64,000 nt of DNA from JBGLNL01 sp964548045 (GTDB lineage: Bacteria; Chloroflexota; Dehalococcoidia; SZUA-161; SpSt-899): NCBI GenBank assembly GCA_964548045.1, contig CAZJQZ010000001.1:1-64000 (forward strand), in the 5' to 3' direction. A program made the translations under genes and the position numbers. Position 1 is the stretch's first letter, and each line of letters opens with the position of its first letter. The notes beneath the pieces were generated by a model. The model saw only the letters and a list, made by a program, of their open reading frames with translations. It was not told the origin of the DNA and ran no database searches. Below are positions 18,094 to 25,995 of the stretch, in pieces.

Positions 18094-18404
18094 AACATCT
18101 TTCCTCTTCGGGTTTTTGCATGCAACAGAGTACTTTCCGTCACATGCTCAAAAGCATCAAATTTTGTGGCCGATTTTCATCCCACAGTTATTTCACAATG
18201 AATTTGCTCTTTGTGGGCATCGAGCCGTTGTGCATCATATCATGTTTTTTGGGAGAGCACAATAGGATAAAACCTCAAATGATCTACATGAAGTTCAGAT
18301 ATCCTAGCAAGTTTTCAATGAAGAAAAAGAGGTATAACCTGTTCAGAGGTTTCTTCAGAAGCCCCATTAAAGTAAACCCTTAAGCTTCTTCGGGGTAAAC
18401 AAGG

Positions 18405-18433
18405 TTGCCAATAACTTACCACTAGTCTAGAAT
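18405..18433 (+). promoter_or_regulatory. Promoter of the CPBP protease gene in a 395-base intergenic region
   Basis: TTGCCA (18405-18410) and TAGAAT (18428-18433) are 17 bases apart. The start codon is at 18489, giving a leader of about 49 bases. The rest of 18094-18488 is A+T-rich, must also hold the promoter of the minus-strand TPR gene, and shows no gene. Confidence 0.55.
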
Positions 18434-18488
18434 ACGAACATAGCTAAAGAGGAATGACCTCATTAGAACAGACTGGTCAAACATTCTA

Positions 18489-19289
18489 ATGCGCATCAGT
18501 ATCAATTCGCAACCTTCAGGTTTTACAAGCCGGTTCAAATCACTCCGTTACCCTTTGATGTACGTGTTTTTCCTGATGCTCGCTGAACTGGTGACCTGTT
18601 ACTTTATCCACGCAGGTGTCCTGGTTCATCTTTTCATACTTGGGGCTCTGCTGGTTCACTCCGTATTTCTGGATGACAAACCGGTTTCAGATCTGCTGAC
18701 CGCCCTGGCCATAGCGCCTCTGATCAGAATCCTGGGGCTTTCCACTCCACTGATGCACTTCAGCCAGATCACATGGTTTGCAATTGTAAGCGTGCCGATG
18801 TTCATCACGGGAATCACCATAGCCCGGCTGCAGGGGTTATCAGCCAAGCAACTTTACCTAACTGCGCCAAAAAAACGATATTTCCCGCTCGAAGCATTGG
18901 TAATCGCTATTTGTTTCCCTGTGGGGCTCCTTGAGTACTATTTGCTAAAGCCCAGCCCGCTGGCGGATTTCAGTTTACAGGCCATATTGGCACCATCGTT
19001 AATCTTTCTCATCAACACCGGATTCCTGGAGGAATTCATTTTCCGAGGGTTATTGCAACACCACGCTGAGCGGCTTGCCGGATTTCGGGGGATTGTGCTT
19101 ATCTCCGCTCTTTTCGGGATATTACACATCACGAACCTTGTTTTCTGGGATGCCGTACTGGCAGGAGGAGTAGGGCTGATGTTCGCCCTTGTGGTTAGAA
19201 AAACCGGCTCTCTCTGGGGAGTGAGCATGGCTCACGGAGTTGTAAATATCACCCTGTTTCTGATTGCCCCCCACTTGTTTAGCTGGTAA
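18489..19289 (+). CDS. CPBP-family intramembrane metalloprotease (CAAX protease / bacteriocin-processing type)
   Basis: The 266-residue membrane protein has about seven hydrophobic segments. It carries the family motifs: EEFIFRG at about residues 179-185 (motif 1), GILHITN at about 211-217 (motif 2) and a further His in MAHGVVN near the C-terminus. These residues form the active site in Rce1/ABI family enzymes. Bacterial members act in peptide processing or in self-immunity, but no bacteriocin gene is next to it, so the target is unknown. There is no clear ribosome binding site. Confidence 0.85.
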   Translation: MRISINSQPSGFTSRFKSLRYPLMYVFFLMLAELVTCYFIHAGVLVHLFILGALLVHSVFLDDKPVSDLLTALAIAPLIRILGLSTPLMHFSQITWFAIVSVPMFITGITIARLQGLSAKQLYLTAPKKRYFPLEALVIAICFPVGLLEYYLLKPSPLADFSLQAILAPSLIFLINTGFLEEFIFRGLLQHHAERLAGFRGIVLISALFGILHITNLVFWDAVLAGGVGLMFALVVRKTGSLWGVSMAHGVVNITLFLIAPHLFSW

Positions 19290-19304
19290 CGAACCTTTGC
19301 TCCC

Positions 19305-19781
19305 TCACTTCAGTTTCCCCATCAGCCTGGAGTAGGTTGCATCAAGGGCTTCAGGGATGGTTCTGGCATCGGACATGACCGTCATAAAATTGGCATCCCC
19401 CTTCCAGCGGGGCACGATATGAGTGTGAATATGATCCTCGATACCGGCGCCACCCACCCTGCCCAGATTGATCCCTATGTTGAACCCCTCAGGGATCATC
19501 TCTTCCCTCAGCATTTCCACACACTGGCTCACCAGCCGAAAATGTTCCAGCAGATCTTCATCATTGAGCGCATCCAGTTTCGCCACATGTTTGTAGGGTG
19601 CCACCATCAAATGCCCGGGATTATAGGGATATTTATTCAACAGCACCACATTTTTTTCGCCTCGATAAAGAACCAGGTTTTCCCTGTCTCTATCCTGATT
19701 TGGCTTCTCACAGAAAATACATCCTTCGTCTTTATCGCTCAAGATGTATTCGATCCTCCACGGGGCCCACAAGTGCTCCAT
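19305..19781 (-). CDS. HIT-family nucleotide hydrolase/phosphorylase
   Basis: The 158-residue histidine triad protein has the HIHTH triad (His117, 119, 121) in the DHIHTHIVPRW context and a CIFCEK motif (Cys21, Cys24) typical of zinc-containing members. The family includes AP4A phosphorylase and adenylylsulfate phosphorylase. The WAPWRIEYI opening matches the Ap4A phosphorylase-like group of Actinobacteria and Chloroflexota. It acts on nucleotide polyphosphates in the cytosol. ATG at 19781 has GGAG eight bases upstream. The open frame to 19916 is spurious. It is divergent from the DRTGG gene. Confidence 0.9.
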   Translation of the reverse strand: MEHLWAPWRIEYILSDKDEGCIFCEKPNQDRDRENLVLYRGEKNVVLLNKYPYNPGHLMVAPYKHVAKLDALNDEDLLEHFRLVSQCVEMLREEMIPEGFNIGINLGRVGGAGIEDHIHTHIVPRWKGDANFMTVMSDARTIPEALDATYSRLMGKLK

Positions 19782-19882
19782 CCTTACAACTCCTTCCCTC
19801 ACACTTGAATCCAAGTTTTCTTTCTGAAATCCAATTGTAGCACAAAAAGAAGAGCCGGGGGACGCGTCACTGCAAAAAGGCG

Positions 19883-19911
19883 TTGCAGTTGGAGTGGTTT
19901 TGGGATAAAAT
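19883..19911 (+). promoter_or_regulatory. Promoter of the DRTGG-domain gene
   Basis: TTGCAG (19883-19888) and TAAAAT (19906-19911) are separated by 17 bases, a good sigma-70 match in the 195-base divergent region. Confidence 0.6.
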
Positions 19912-19976
19912 GACATTGGTGATGAACTGCTTTATCATCCCTCCGGACAGGGGGAAGGTGATTTGAGGAGAAACAA

Positions 19977-20345
19977 ATGGAAGAAGAGCGCAAACCGGCA
20001 GGTATCAGCATAAGCGAACTGGCCAACTGCATTCAGGGTGAGATACTGAATTCACCTGAGAAATCAGGAGAAATAGTAGAAAACTTGATGGTCGGGGCCA
20101 TGTGCGTTGATCCTGCCCCTCTTTACTTCAATTTGAAACCAGCCAAGGCAGTAATCACCCGTGGGGATCGGGCGGATATACAACTGGGCGCCCTGGAGAC
20201 ATCGACAAAATGCCTGATTCTTACCGGAGGCACCAAACCGTTACCAGATGTTATGCAGCGAGCAGAGGAAGAGGGAGTTCCTATTCTGCTGGTGGAGAAA
20301 GATACCCCGGCTACGCTGTCAGAACTGGAAAGAGGGCTGGGCTAG
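19977..20345 (+). CDS. Stand-alone DRTGG-domain protein
   Basis: The 122-residue cytosolic protein begins with an ISELANCIQGEIL helix. It then has the DRTGG-type core (VGAMCVDPAPLYFNLKPAKAVITRGDRADIQLGALE, CLILTGGTKP). DRTGG domains occur beside CBS pairs and in phosphotransacetylases, where they are thought to be regulatory; free-standing copies are common in anaerobes. GAGGAG precedes the ATG. The function here cannot be read from the sequence. A bidirectional hairpin (20381-20414) lies between it and rplL. Confidence 0.8.
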   Translation: MEEERKPAGISISELANCIQGEILNSPEKSGEIVENLMVGAMCVDPAPLYFNLKPAKAVITRGDRADIQLGALETSTKCLILTGGTKPLPDVMQRAEEEGVPILLVEKDTPATLSELERGLG

Positions 20346-20372
20346 CTTCTTTCCTGAGCATCATGATTAACT

Positions 20373-20414
20373 AAAAAATGGATGGAGGAATAACCAGGCA
20401 GCTATTCCCCCATC
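20373..20414 (-). terminator. Intrinsic terminator of the tuf-rplL operon
   Basis: On the minus strand a 12-base stem (20403-20414 with 20381-20392, one G-U pair) closes a 10-base loop. It is followed by a run of six T (20373-20378). It stands 45 bases after the rplL stop. Confidence 0.9.
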
Positions 20415-20458
20415 ACATGTACAGTCAATAGTTGATAATTACCTTATTCGGTCTATTG

Positions 20459-20839
20459 CTACTTTACCTCGACCGTGGCACCAGCCTCTTCCAGCTTTGC
20501 CTTTATTGAAGCTGCCTCGTCCTTGCCCACATTTTCCTTGATATCCTTGGGCGCCCCTTCCACCAGTTCCTTGGCATCCTTCAATCCCAGCCCGGTAACT
20601 TCTCGAACCGCCTTTATCACATTGATCTTACTCTCCCCAAAGTTCGTGAGAACAATGGTAAACTCCGTCTGTTCCTCATCTGAACCCGCCTCCTCCGCAG
20701 CAGCAGCGGCAGGAGCAGCAGCCACAGCAACAGGTGCCGCTGCACTAACTCCGAATTCCTCTTCCAGTGTCTTCACCAGATCAGCCAGTTCCATGACTGT
20801 CATTTGTTTGATAGCTTCGACCATTTCTTCTTTCGTCAT
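20459..20839 (-). CDS. rplL: 50S ribosomal protein L7/L12
   Basis: The 126-residue stalk protein has the N-terminal dimerisation helix (MTKEEMVEAIKQMTVMELADLVKTLEEEFGV), an alanine-rich hinge (about 35-50) and the C-terminal factor-binding domain (KINVIKAVREVTGLGLKDAKELVEGAP). It recruits elongation factors to the ribosome. It follows rplJ by one base, as is usual, and is the last gene before the terminator. Confidence 0.98.
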   Translation of the reverse strand: MTKEEMVEAIKQMTVMELADLVKTLEEEFGVSAAAPVAVAAAPAAAAAEEAGSDEEQTEFTIVLTNFGESKINVIKAVREVTGLGLKDAKELVEGAPKDIKENVGKDEAASIKAKLEEAGATVEVK

Positions 20840-20840
20840 T

Positions 20841-21374
20841 TTATTCTCCTTCTTCCAGTTGTTTTGCTCTAGATTGTAATATCACTGCAAGCCCCTGCAG
20901 GTTACCATTCAAAACGGTTACCAATCCACTTATTGGTGACTGGAGCAAACCGACAAACCTGGCGATCAGCTCACCCTTCGGAGGAAGCTTGGCCAGCACA
21001 GAAATCTCCTGTACTGTGAGCAACCTGTCACCAAGGAGCCCGCCTTTTATTTGCAGTGTAACCTCTTCTGCGGATTTCTGGTATTCCAGTAAAGTCTTGG
21101 GAGTTTGTGCGGCATCATCATAGCCAAACGCTATAGCCGTCGGCCCCTCAAGAAACCGGGAAAGATCAGATTTCCCGACTCTGTCTGCGGCAAAACTCGC
21201 CAGGGTGTTCTTGACTACATGATACTCAATCCCCTGCTGGCGAAGTTTGTTTCTCAAATCCGTTATCTGGGCCACTGTAAGTCCACGATAATCAGTGACA
21301 ACCACGATTCCCGCCCGATTGAGCTTCTCACTAATCCGGTCAACTATTTCTGGTTTCTTCTCTTTCCTAACCAT
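20841..21374 (-). CDS. rplJ: 50S ribosomal protein L10
   Basis: The 177-residue base of the L7/L12 stalk has the N-terminal RNA-binding part (RGLTVAQITDLRNKLRQ, YHVVKNTLA, LEGPTAIAFG) and a C-terminal helix that anchors L7/L12 dimers. I chose ATG at 21374 with GAAGG five bases upstream; a GTG two codons earlier is possible. Expression is expected to be controlled by the L10 leader that precedes it. Confidence 0.97.
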   Translation of the reverse strand: MVRKEKKPEIVDRISEKLNRAGIVVVTDYRGLTVAQITDLRNKLRQQGIEYHVVKNTLASFAADRVGKSDLSRFLEGPTAIAFGYDDAAQTPKTLLEYQKSAEEVTLQIKGGLLGDRLLTVQEISVLAKLPPKGELIARFVGLLQSPISGLVTVLNGNLQGLAVILQSRAKQLEEGE

Positions 21375-21403
21375 CAGCACCTTCTTTTCTCAGGTTTAGT
21401 CCA

Positions 21404-21437
21404 CAAAAAAAGCCCCCGCGCCAGTGCACAAGGGACT
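21404..21437 (-). terminator. Attenuator-type terminator in the L10 leader
   Basis: On the minus strand AGTCCC pairs with GGGGCT around a loop, followed by seven T (21404-21411), only about 30 bases before the rplJ start. Its position inside the transcript suggests attenuation of rplJ-rplL. Confidence 0.6.
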
Positions 21438-21590
21438 CCTGAAAAATCGCCCCGCTACCTGTCTTTAGCAAGTACAAGTAAACAGAGAAAGGTCAGGACC
21501 ACCTCGGCAGGCNNNNNNNNNNGGCAACATTTAAGCTTTCAAAGCACCTGCTGTCTCCGGCACGACCTGTGAATTATTTTCTACGTTTCG
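21412..21590 (-). ncRNA. Ribosomal protein L10 leader RNA (interrupted by an assembly gap)
   Basis: Between rplA and rplJ the minus strand shows the L10-leader core. It has GGAGACAGCAGGTG, then a stretch ending in TTGCC, then GCCTGCCGAGGTGGTCCTGA, which form the L10/L12-binding kink-turn region in known leaders. Ten N interrupt it at 21513-21522. The element is an autoregulatory RNA bound by L10(L12)4. The full secondary structure cannot be drawn because of the gap. Confidence 0.8.
21513..21522. other. Assembly gap (10 N)
   Basis: Ten undetermined bases sit inside the L10 leader. The true length of the missing piece is unknown, and a palindromic or hard-to-assemble stem is a likely cause. 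Confidence 0.99.
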
Positions 21591-21619
21591 GCTACGCTTG
21601 CCTCCGAACAAAAACTCGT

Positions 21620-22321
21620 CTAGCCCGCTATCGAGCGAATGTCTAATCTGATTCCCGGCCCCATGGAAGTCGTCAGCGAAGCACTGCGAATATACTGTCC
21701 CTTGGCACCACCGGGCTTTGCACCAATAATTGCCTCGACTACCGAGGTCAAATTTTCAACAAGCATGTCATCCGAAAAACTGATTTTGCCGATGGGGAGA
21801 TGGATAAGCGCTGTTCTATCTAGTTTGAACTCAATTCTGCCCGCTCGCACTTCATCTATAACCCTTGGCAAATCCTCGGGATTGGCGATAGTCCCCGATT
21901 TCGGATTGGGCATAAGCCCTCGCCGCCCCAGAATCTTGCCCAGTTTCCCGATTTTGGACATCATGTCCGGCGTAGCAACAGCCACATCGAATTCCAGCCA
22001 CCCACCTTCGATCTGCTTGACAATGTCATCAGCGCCAACATAATCAGCGCCAGCTTCTCTGGCTATCCGTTCGCCTTCGCCCTGAGCAAAAACGAGAACG
22101 CGCACTTGCTTGCCCAGCCCATGAGGCAACGGGGCCACCCCACGCACCTGTTGATCCGCATGACGGGGATCAACCCCCATCCGAAAGTGCAGTTCCACAG
22201 ATTCATCGAATTTAGCAAAAGAGGCTTTTCTGGCCAGTTCCACTGCTTCATGTGGTGAATAGAGTTTTTCCCGATCCACCAATGCGACTGCTTCCTGATA
22301 TTTCTTACCGTGTTTTGCCAT
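21620..22321 (-). CDS. rplA: 50S ribosomal protein L1
   Basis: The 233-residue rRNA-binding protein of the L1 stalk starts MAKHGKKYQEAVALVD and carries the typical ELHFRMGVDPRHADQQVRGVAPLPHG, GLMPNPKSGT and C-terminal GPGIRLD motifs. ATG at 22321 has AGGA upstream and fits the family. An upstream extension to 22381 is spurious. It follows rplK after 16 bases. Confidence 0.98.
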   Translation of the reverse strand: MAKHGKKYQEAVALVDREKLYSPHEAVELARKASFAKFDESVELHFRMGVDPRHADQQVRGVAPLPHGLGKQVRVLVFAQGEGERIAREAGADYVGADDIVKQIEGGWLEFDVAVATPDMMSKIGKLGKILGRRGLMPNPKSGTIANPEDLPRVIDEVRAGRIEFKLDRTALIHLPIGKISFSDDMLVENLTSVVEAIIGAKPGGAKGQYIRSASLTTSMGPGIRLDIRSIAG

Positions 22322-22337
22322 TGTTTTCCTATCCTGT

Positions 22338-22769
22338 CTACTCGACAACCTCAATTCCCATACTTCTGGCAGTACCCTCAACCGTCCGCATTGCGCCTTC
22401 CATATCTATTGCATTGAGATCCTTCATTTTTTTCTTAGCAACTTCTTCGACCTTGTCCCGTGATAGCTTTGAGGCGATGGCTGTCTTTACGTCACCGCTT
22501 CCTTTCTCAATGCCAGCAGCTTTCTTCAACAGTTCAGATACCGGCGGTGTTTTAGTGATAAAAGAAAAGGAACGGTCCTCATAAATGGTAATCTCAGCCG
22601 GAATAATCGTTCCAGCCTGAGAAGCAGTTCGATCATTATACTCCTTGCAAAATCCCATGATATTTACACCGTGCTGTCCCAGTGATGGACCCACCGGGGG
22701 CGCAGGCGTTGCATTGCCAGCAGGGAGTTGAATTATCAGAACCGCCTTGACTTTCTTTTTCTTCGCCAT
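22338..22769 (-). CDS. rplK: 50S ribosomal protein L11
   Basis: The 143-residue protein binds the GTPase-associated region of 23S rRNA. Conserved segments are PAGNATPAPPVGPSLGQHGVNIM, TPPVSELLKKAAGIEKGS and the C-terminal GTARSMGIEV. The start at 22769 (MAKKKK) has AAGGA upstream. It lies four bases after nusG. Confidence 0.98.
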   Translation of the reverse strand: MAKKKKVKAVLIIQLPAGNATPAPPVGPSLGQHGVNIMGFCKEYNDRTASQAGTIIPAEITIYEDRSFSFITKTPPVSELLKKAAGIEKGSGDVKTAIASKLSRDKVEEVAKKKMKDLNAIDMEGAMRTVEGTARSMGIEVVE

Positions 22770-22773
22770 AATC

Positions 22774-23307
22774 TTAAATTCCTTCAACTTGGGAGAGATC
22801 GAGATCGATGGGAGTCTCTCTTCCGAAGAAAGAAACCATTAACCTCACTTTGCCCTTTTCTAAATTAATCTCATCCACTGTCCCGATAAATTCAGCAAAT
22901 GGGCCGTCTATAATCCGAATATTCTCGCCCTCGGAAAAACCCAGTTTGATCTTGGGAACAGTGGACTTCATCCGGCTCAACATATGCTCGGCCTCTTCCT
23001 TTTCCAGAGGAACAGGTCGAGTCCCGGATGCTACAAATCCGGTTACTCCCGGAGTATTGCGCACCACATACCAGCTTTGCTCGTCCAGATCCATCTGAAT
23101 CAGAATGTAGCCGGGAAGTATCTTCCTCGATACCGTCTTTCGCTCCCCGCCTTTAATCTCAATCTCATCCTCGGTAGGTACTACAACCTGAAATATCTTC
23201 TCTTTCATGTCCATGGAATCAATACGCATGTCCAGATTATCCTTCGTACGTTCTTCATATCCTGAATAGGTATGGAGAACGTACCACTGCTTCGCATTTT
23301 CTTCCAT
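22774..23307 (-). CDS. nusG: Transcription termination/antitermination factor NusG
   Basis: The 177-residue protein has the NGN domain (KQWYVLHTYSGYE, PGYILIQMDL, WYVVRNTPGVTGFV) and a C-terminal KOW domain (GENIRIIDGPFAEFIGTVDEIN). It binds RNA polymerase and links it to ribosomes or Rho. It sits between secE and rplK in the usual order. Confidence 0.98.
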   Translation of the reverse strand: MEENAKQWYVLHTYSGYEERTKDNLDMRIDSMDMKEKIFQVVVPTEDEIEIKGGERKTVSRKILPGYILIQMDLDEQSWYVVRNTPGVTGFVASGTRPVPLEKEEAEHMLSRMKSTVPKIKLGFSEGENIRIIDGPFAEFIGTVDEINLEKGKVRLMVSFFGRETPIDLDLSQVEGI

Positions 23308-23313
23308 GTTATC

Positions 23314-23526
23314 TTAATCGAGAAGAATGATATCCACCAGTTCGGCAAATACAGTATCGATTCCCCAGAGAATAAGCGACATTATCACTGTCACAACCAG
23401 AACAATACCACTCAACCGAGTAGCCTCCTGCCTCGATGGCCATGCAACCTTTTTGAGCTCACCAACAACACCTTTAACAAGGCCAACACCGGGTATACGC
23501 CTTTTCCCTTCAACCTGCGCCTTCAA
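23314..23526 (-). CDS. secE: Preprotein translocase subunit SecE
   Basis: This is a 70-residue short SecE with the conserved amphipathic segment GVVGELKKVAWPSRQEA and a single membrane helix (about 41-62). It holds SecY in the translocation channel. It lies between rpmG and nusG, as in most bacteria. Confidence 0.96.
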   Translation of the reverse strand: MKAQVEGKRRIPGVGLVKGVVGELKKVAWPSRQEATRLSGIVLVVTVIMSLILWGIDTVFAELVDIILLD

Positions 23527-23538
23527 TACCCAATCCCC

Positions 23539-23706
23539 CTATTTAACCTCGCGGTGTAGAACGTGGGCACGGCAACGGGGACAATACTTGGCAAGTTCAA
23601 TCCTGCCAGGGTCGTTCCTTTTGTTCTTGGTTGTAGTATAAGTTCTCTCCTTGCACTGCGTGCAAGCAAGATGAATTACAATACGAGCCTCACCTTTCTT
23701 AGCCAT
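23539..23706 (-). CDS. rpmG: 50S ribosomal protein L33
   Basis: This 55-residue protein is too short for many gene callers. It starts MAKKGEARIVIHLACTQC and contains two CxxC pairs (Cys15/Cys18 and Cys42/Cys45), so it is the zinc-binding C+ form of L33. A GGAAAGG site lies four bases before the ATG. It stands between tuf and secE, the usual position. Confidence 0.97.
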   Translation of the reverse strand: MAKKGEARIVIHLACTQCKERTYTTTKNKRNDPGRIELAKYCPRCRAHVLHREVK

Positions 23707-23734
23707 TTAACCTTTCCAAATATCAAAAATCCTT

Positions 23735-24940
23735 TTATTCACTGACTTTGGTAATCACACCAGATCCAACCGTTCTGCCGCCTTCCCTAATTGCAAAGCG
23801 CACGCCTTCTTCCAACGCTACCGGGGTTATCAGTTTGACATTCATTTGAACATTGTCACCGGGAAGCGCCATCTCAACACCACTGGGAAGATGGAGTTCA
23901 CCGGTAATATCCATCGTCCGGATATAAAATTGAGGTTTATATCCGGTGAAGAACGGGGTATGCCGCCCGCCTTCTTCTTTCGTTAAGACATACACCTCAG
24001 ATACAAACTCGGTATGAGGTTTGATTGAACCGGGTTTTGCCAGCACCATACCTCTCTCGACATCATCCCGCTCAATTCCACGGAGCAGAAGCCCCACGGC
24101 ATCACCCGGTAAACCTTCCTCCAGGTTTTTATGAAACATCTCAACACCGGTGCATACCGTTTTGCGGGTATCTCCCAACCCTACTATTTCTACGTCCTCA
24201 CCTACCTTAACTTTACCTCTCTCTATTCTTCCGGTAACAACAGTCCCCCGGCCCTTGATGCTAAAAACATCCTCAACCGGCATAAGGAAAGGTTTATCGA
24301 TGGGACGCTCAGGCATGGGAATATAGCTATCAACCTGATCCATCAACTCCAGAACAGGACCACACCACTGGCATTCCCGTTTGCCACAACCACATTCAAG
24401 AGCCTTGAGCGCGCTCAAGCGAACGATGGGGGTCTCTTCACCAGGGAAGTTATAATATGGCAATATATCTTCCCTGAGTTCCATCTCGGTTACTTCAAGC
24501 AACTCTTCGTCATCTACCATGTCAATTTTGTTCAGAGCGACTATAATCGATGGGACTTCCACCTGACGAGCCAAGAGGAGGTGCTCACGCGTCTGAGGCA
24601 TTGCGCCATCTTCCGCCGCAATCACCAGTATGGCTCCATCCATCTGGGCAGCACCGGTAATCATGTTCTTGATATAGTCCGCATGTCCGGGACAATCCAC
24701 ATGAGCATAATGGCGTTTTTCAGTTTCATACTCAATATGCGCAATTGCAATGGTCAAGCCCCTGGCTTTTTCCTCCGGAGCATTATCGATGCTGTCATAG
24801 GCTCGGAACTTAATGTTTGGATTATTGGCAGCCAAACATCTGGTTATTGCCGCCGTGAGTGTTGTTTTGCCGTGATCAACATGCCCGATAGTGCCCACAT
24901 TGAGATGCGGTTTGCTGCGATCGAAAGTTTCTTTAGCCAT
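23735..24940 (-). CDS. tuf: Elongation factor Tu with a four-cysteine insertion
   Basis: The 401-residue GTPase delivers aminoacyl-tRNA to the ribosome. G motifs GHVDHGKT, DCPGH and NKID are intact, and domains 2 and 3 are complete. Domain 1 carries an insertion, CGCGKRECQWC (Cys183, 185, 190, 193), with metal-binding spacing. I recall similar insertions from Chloroflexota EF-Tu. It is the first protein gene after three tRNA genes, the same arrangement as the tufB region of other bacteria. Confidence 0.98.
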   Translation of the reverse strand: MAKETFDRSKPHLNVGTIGHVDHGKTTLTAAITRCLAANNPNIKFRAYDSIDNAPEEKARGLTIAIAHIEYETEKRHYAHVDCPGHADYIKNMITGAAQMDGAILVIAAEDGAMPQTREHLLLARQVEVPSIIVALNKIDMVDDEELLEVTEMELREDILPYYNFPGEETPIVRLSALKALECGCGKRECQWCGPVLELMDQVDSYIPMPERPIDKPFLMPVEDVFSIKGRGTVVTGRIERGKVKVGEDVEIVGLGDTRKTVCTGVEMFHKNLEEGLPGDAVGLLLRGIERDDVERGMVLAKPGSIKPHTEFVSEVYVLTKEEGGRHTPFFTGYKPQFYIRTMDITGELHLPSGVEMALPGDNVQMNVKLITPVALEEGVRFAIREGGRTVGSGVITKVSE

Positions 24941-24971
24941 ATTTCCTCCTTAAAATCCTTTCTCATACTAA

Positions 24972-25046
24972 TGGAGCCCACAGCCAGGATTGAACTGGCG
25001 ACCCCGTTCTTACCAAGAACGTGCTCTACCACTGAGCTATGTGGGC
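24972..25046 (-). tRNA. tRNA-Thr (anticodon GGT)
   Basis: A complete cloverleaf is visible, with acceptor GCCCACA/TGTGGGC, anticodon loop TTGGTAA, T arm CCAG-TTCAATC-CTGG and an encoded CCA end. It is the last tRNA before tuf. Confidence 0.96.
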
Positions 25047-25049
25047 GAG

Positions 25050-25135
25050 TGGTGGAGGGGGCAGGATTCGAACCTGCGTAGCCGTCTGGCGGCAGATTTA
25101 CAGTCTGCTGGTATTAACCGCTCACCCACCCCTCC
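25050..25135 (-). tRNA. tRNA-Tyr (anticodon GTA)
   Basis: This is an 86-base class II tRNA with acceptor GGAGGGG/CCCCTCC, anticodon loop CTGTAAA, a long variable arm and an encoded CCA end. Confidence 0.96.
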
Positions 25136-25141
25136 AGGGAG

Positions 25142-25214
25142 AGCCCGAGAGGGGACTCGAACCCACTAACCTGCCGATTACAAGTCGGCTGCGCTGCCAT
25201 TGCGCCACTCGGGC
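25142..25214 (-). tRNA. tRNA-Thr (anticodon TGT)
   Basis: Acceptor GCCCGAG/CTCGGGC and anticodon loop CTTGTAA identify it. The T stem has one apparent mismatch and CCA is not encoded, unlike the two neighbouring tRNAs. Confidence 0.92.
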
Positions 25215-25238
25215 GCCACATTTACTCCACGAGGAAGT

Positions 25239-25267
25239 AGTATAAACTGAGTGCACCGGAAAGTCAA
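25239..25267 (-). promoter_or_regulatory. Strong promoter of the tRNA-tuf-ribosomal protein operon
   Basis: On the minus strand TTGACT (25262-25267) and TATACT (25239-25244) are 17 bases apart. Transcription would start near 25232, 18 bases before the first tRNA. Confidence 0.85.
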
Positions 25268-25295
25268 GAAACTCAACAATACCTCACACTCCCAA

Positions 25296-25332
25296 CAAAA
25301 ATATTTCCCCGGGCCTTACAACCAGGGGAAAT
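25296..25332 (-). terminator. Intrinsic terminator after the AMMECR1 gene
   Basis: On the minus strand an ATTTCCCC/GGGGAAAT stem (25325-25332 with 25303-25310) is followed by a T-rich run (TATTTTT). It separates the long upstream operon from the tRNA-tuf promoter. Nothing else is seen in 25215-25461. Confidence 0.75.
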
Positions 25333-25461
25333 TACCTGAACGTACCGACGTCTTACTGTTCTCGGCCGAGGGGGAAACCAAATCGCCCCTCATTGTTTAA
25401 TAGTAGCAAAATCACAGCAGATGCGCAACATCAAAATGGGGACCAAATCCAACAAATTACC

Positions 25462-25995
25462 CTATTCGAATCGACGTACCTCAAACTTAAACAGTTGGGC
25501 AGGTTCATCAAGCGAAATGCCTGCTTTACTGCGAGCGATCTCTATTTGTTGAGCTACGCTGTCAACACCGGGAAGATCGGGGAGAAGAATCCCTTTTTTG
25601 GGCCCGTATACAACCAGCACTCCGTATTTTCGGGGATCCAGTTCAGATTCATCCCGAACCGGTTTTGGTGTGGTCAAAATATCAACTTTATAAGTCAACT
25701 CCGGAAGCTCATCCTCAGATACCGGGCCTGGATCAGGAAAAAAACGATAGTCGCGGGAAGCCGAGGCTACAGCATTGCGGATAATTTCCTGAGCCACATT
25801 TGGTTGAGTAGGTTCAAAAGTGCCGATACAGCCCCGAAGCTCTCCATGCTTATGAATAGAAACAAATACTCCTGACCGTTCCTTCATCTCCGGCGTCAGG
25901 TTCACAGGCCGTGGAGTTTCCTTATCCCGAACAAACATTTCCACCGTTTCTTTGGCCAGTTTTACAATCGGATGCAAATTGCTCTCTTCCATCAT
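25462..25995 (-). CDS. amrA: AMMECR1 family protein (AmmeMemoRadiSam system protein A)
   Basis: The 177-residue cytosolic protein has the AMMECR1 signature GVFVSIHKHGELRGCIGT, with the conserved LRGCIG core, and a C-terminal YGPKKGILLPDLPGV segment. Its biochemical role is not established. The start ATG at 25995 overlaps the stop of the Memo gene (ATGA), so the two are coupled. It is the third gene of the rSAM-Memo-AMMECR1 trio, a set that is conserved together in many bacteria and archaea. Confidence 0.92.
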   Translation of the reverse strand: MMEESNLHPIVKLAKETVEMFVRDKETPRPVNLTPEMKERSGVFVSIHKHGELRGCIGTFEPTQPNVAQEIIRNAVASASRDYRFFPDPGPVSEDELPELTYKVDILTTPKPVRDESELDPRKYGVLVVYGPKKGILLPDLPGVDSVAQQIEIARSKAGISLDEPAQLFKFEVRRFE

